From: Pseudomonas ovata
GTDB taxonomy: Bacteria > Pseudomonadota > Gammaproteobacteria > Pseudomonadales > Pseudomonadaceae
Assembly: GCF_003131185.1 (NCBI RefSeq)
Contig: NZ_QFFU01000028.1
Span: 26,125 to 90,124, forward strand
Length of the DNA stretch: 64,000 nucleotides
Reading direction: 5' to 3'
The translations under genes were made by a program, and so were the position numbers. Shown piece after piece: positions 62,245 through 64,000 of this stretch (within the stretch, counting starts at the first letter, position 1; each line of letters begins with the position of its first letter). Below the pieces are notes generated by a model that saw nothing but the letters and a program-made list of their open reading frames with translations, was not told where the DNA came from and searched no databases.

Positions 62245-63864
62245 ATGAACCGCAGGAATCTCTTGAAAGCATCCATGGCGGTGGCCGCTTATAGCGCCCT
62301 GCCTGCCTCGGGGCTTTTTGCTGCGCGCGCCCTCGCCGCGGCAGCCGATGGCGAAAAGGAACCGTTCGATTTCGCCACGTTGCAGGCCCAGGCCAAGCAA
62401 CTGGCCGGCAATCCTTACGTCAGTACCAAGCAGGTCCTGCCTCCTGTGCTGGCCGACATGACCCCGCAGCAGTTCAATGCCATCCGCTACGACCCCAACC
62501 ACTCGCTGTGGAAAGAGGTCAAAGGCCAGCTCGACGTGCAGTTCTTCCACGTCGGCATGGGCTTCAAGACGCCGGTGCGCATGTACAGCGTCGACCCCAA
62601 GAGCAAGACCGCCCGCGAAGTGCATTTCCGTCACGAGCTGTTCAACTACGAGAACAGCGGCATCGACAAGAACCTGGTCAAGGGCGACCTGGGCTTTGCC
62701 GGCTTCAAGGTGTTCAAGGCGCCCGAGATCGCGATCCACGACATCCTGTCGTTCCTGGGCGCCAGCTACTTCCGCGCCGTCGACAACACCAAACAGTACG
62801 GCCTGTCGGCCCGCGGCCTGGCCATCGACACCTTCGCCAAGCGCCAGGAAGAATTCCCCGATTTCACCAAGTTCTGGTTCGAGACCCCGGCCAAGAACGC
62901 GACCCGCTTCACCGTCTATGCCTTGCTCGACTCGCCGAGCGCCACCGGTGCCTACAAGTTCGACATCGACTGCCAGGCCAACCAGGTGGTGATGGAGATC
63001 GACGCGCACGTCAACGCCCGCGCCGACATCGAACAGTTGGGCATCACGCCGATGACCAGCATGTTCAGCTGCGGCACTCATGAGCGCCGCATGTGCGACA
63101 GCATTCACCCGCAACTGCACGACTCCGATCGCCTGTCGATGTGGCGTGGCAATGGCGAGTGGATCTGCCGGCCGCTGAACAACCCGGCCAAGCTGCAGTT
63201 CAACGCTTTCGCCGACAAGGACCCCAAGGGTTTCGGCCTGGTGCAGTACGACCACGACTTCAAGAGCTACCAGGACACCGTGGTCTGGTACAGCCGTCGC
63301 CCGAGCCTGTGGGTCGAGCCGACCAACGCCTGGGGTGAAGGCGAGATCAGCCTGCTGGAGATCCCGACCACCGGCGAAACCATGGACAACATCGTGGTGT
63401 TCTGGACCCCCAAGAACAAGGTCAAGGCCGGCGACTCGCTCAACTACAGCTACAAACTGTTCTGGAGCGCCCTGCCCCCGGTCAGCACACCGCTGGCGCA
63501 GATTCATGCCACCCGTTCGGGCATGGGCGGCTTCCTGGAAGGCTGGACCCCGGGCGAGCACTATCCCAAGTACTGGGCGCGACGCTTTGCCGTGGACTTC
63601 CATGGCGGCGGCCTGGACCGTCTGCCCGAAGGCGTCGGCATCGAGCCGATTCTCAAGGTGTCCCACGGCAAGACCCAGGACTTCAACATCCAGTACCTGC
63701 CGGACATCCAGGGCTACCGGGTGATGTTCGACTGGTTGCCCGACAGCGACTCGGTGGAGCCGGTGGAAATGCGCATGTTCATCCGCTCGCGCGACCGTAC
63801 CCTGAGCGAAACCTGGCTGTACCAGTACTTCCCGCCGGCGCCGGACCAGCGCAAGTACCCATAA
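62245..63864 (+). CDS. opgD: Glucan biosynthesis protein OpgD
   Basis: 539 residues. The N-terminus MNRRNLLKASMAVAAYSALP has a twin-arginine signal (NRRNLLK) and an AxA cleavage site, so the mature protein is periplasmic and exported folded. The OpgD/OpgG domain includes PQQFNAIRYDPNHSLWK, VQFFHVGMGFKTPV and the GGxxxxLP-like stretch near the C-terminus. It shapes osmoregulated periplasmic glucans. GAGG lies upstream of the ATG at 62245. It ends just before a repeat at 63881. Confidence 0.94.
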   Translation: MNRRNLLKASMAVAAYSALPASGLFAARALAAAADGEKEPFDFATLQAQAKQLAGNPYVSTKQVLPPVLADMTPQQFNAIRYDPNHSLWKEVKGQLDVQFFHVGMGFKTPVRMYSVDPKSKTAREVHFRHELFNYENSGIDKNLVKGDLGFAGFKVFKAPEIAIHDILSFLGASYFRAVDNTKQYGLSARGLAIDTFAKRQEEFPDFTKFWFETPAKNATRFTVYALLDSPSATGAYKFDIDCQANQVVMEIDAHVNARADIEQLGITPMTSMFSCGTHERRMCDSIHPQLHDSDRLSMWRGNGEWICRPLNNPAKLQFNAFADKDPKGFGLVQYDHDFKSYQDTVVWYSRRPSLWVEPTNAWGEGEISLLEIPTTGETMDNIVVFWTPKNKVKAGDSLNYSYKLFWSALPPVSTPLAQIHATRSGMGGFLEGWTPGEHYPKYWARRFAVDFHGGGLDRLPEGVGIEPILKVSHGKTQDFNIQYLPDIQGYRVMFDWLPDSDSVEPVEMRMFIRSRDRTLSETWLYQYFPPAPDQRKYP

Positions 63865-63880
63865 CGCAATAGCCCCTTGT

Positions 63881-64000
63881 GTAGGAGCGCGCTTGCCCGC
63901 GACCGGCTGCGCAGCAGTCGTAAATTCGTGGCGTTTCATAGATCCCGGACGGGGTAGTAGTCGTAAATTTGTGGCGTCTGGCAAATTTTGCGACTGCTGC
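63881..64000. repeat. REPIN-like element, GTAGGAGCG family, copy 4 (cut by the edge)
   Basis: Begins GTAGGAGCGCGCTTGCCCGC as in copy 3 and continues with the inverted form of the copy 1 interior (CGTAAATTTGTGGCGT, GCGTTTCATAGATCCCGG). The right end lies outside the window. Confidence 0.8.

Noticed and set aside
62224..63984. 586-codon minus-strand open frame opposite opgD
   Set aside because: It starts inside the REPIN repeat and mirrors the opgD codons; no domain is seen.

Overview
The window reads as a chromosomal segment of a high-GC Pseudomonas, most likely of the P. putida/fluorescens group. The evidence is the gene order pstSCAB-phoU, purEK, aspA, pycBA, rpiR-type regulator, GGDEF/EAL protein, uvrD, pdxY, zigA, cls, cfa, opgD; the greatly enlarged PstC and PstA permeases; two-subunit pyruvate carboxylase; and Pseudomonas-type REP repeats with GTAGGAGCG or GTGGGAGG ends. 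A perfect parS 16-mer fits a location on the origin side of the chromosome (inference). No rRNA, tRNA, phage, complete insertion sequence or CRISPR array was seen.

Layout. 1-9.9 kb: a partial unknown gene, a response regulator, the minus-strand phosphate operon pstS-pstC-pstA-pstB-phoU with a three-repeat Pho box, and an MHS-type transporter. 10-14.5 kb: a thioesterase, a hexose-6-phosphate mutarotase, two small envelope proteins, and purE-purK behind a leader that carries an intrinsic terminator. 14.7-15.1 kb: a repeat cluster. 15.1-21.1 kb: a secreted metzincin-like protease, a LysR regulator, then aspA, an AGCS symporter and an asparaginase (aspartate/asparagine use). 21.1-27.7 kb: membrane proteins (DUF2314-ankyrin, bestrophin, YeeE/YedE) and a MocR regulator whose linker DNA is a 12-bp array of DnaA-box-like 9-mers. 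27.7-31.3 kb: a paiB-acetyltransferase cluster and an inverted-order hipA-hipB toxin-antitoxin pair with three palindromic operators exactly 42 bp apart. 31.3-37.8 kb: pyruvate carboxylase and its divergent LysR regulator, a tandem pair of unknown small paralogs, and an RpiR regulator.

37.9-46.9 kb: a membrane PAS-GGDEF-EAL protein, uvrD, a Tim44-domain protein, a SMI1/KNR4 protein, a KefB-type antiporter and a second thioesterase. 47-53 kb: pdxY, two G3E GTPases (one being the Zur-controlled zigA followed by a DUF1826 gene), small secreted cysteine-containing proteins, and parS. 53-62 kb is a lipid island: cardiolipin synthase and cyclopropane fatty acid synthase, then a six-gene plus-strand operon resembling E. 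coli ynbABCD with an added PlsC-type acyltransferase and a small membrane protein. The operon encodes acylation, CDP-diacylglycerol synthesis, CDP-alcohol transfer and two phosphatase domains, which looks like a self-contained pathway for an unidentified phospholipid. The window ends with opgD (periplasmic glucan) and a repeat element cut by the edge.

The strongest leads for new biology are the ynb-like lipid operon, the DnaA-box array inside the MocR gene, the hipA-hipB locus with phased operators, the purEK leader, and the Zur-linked secreted protein at 52006.
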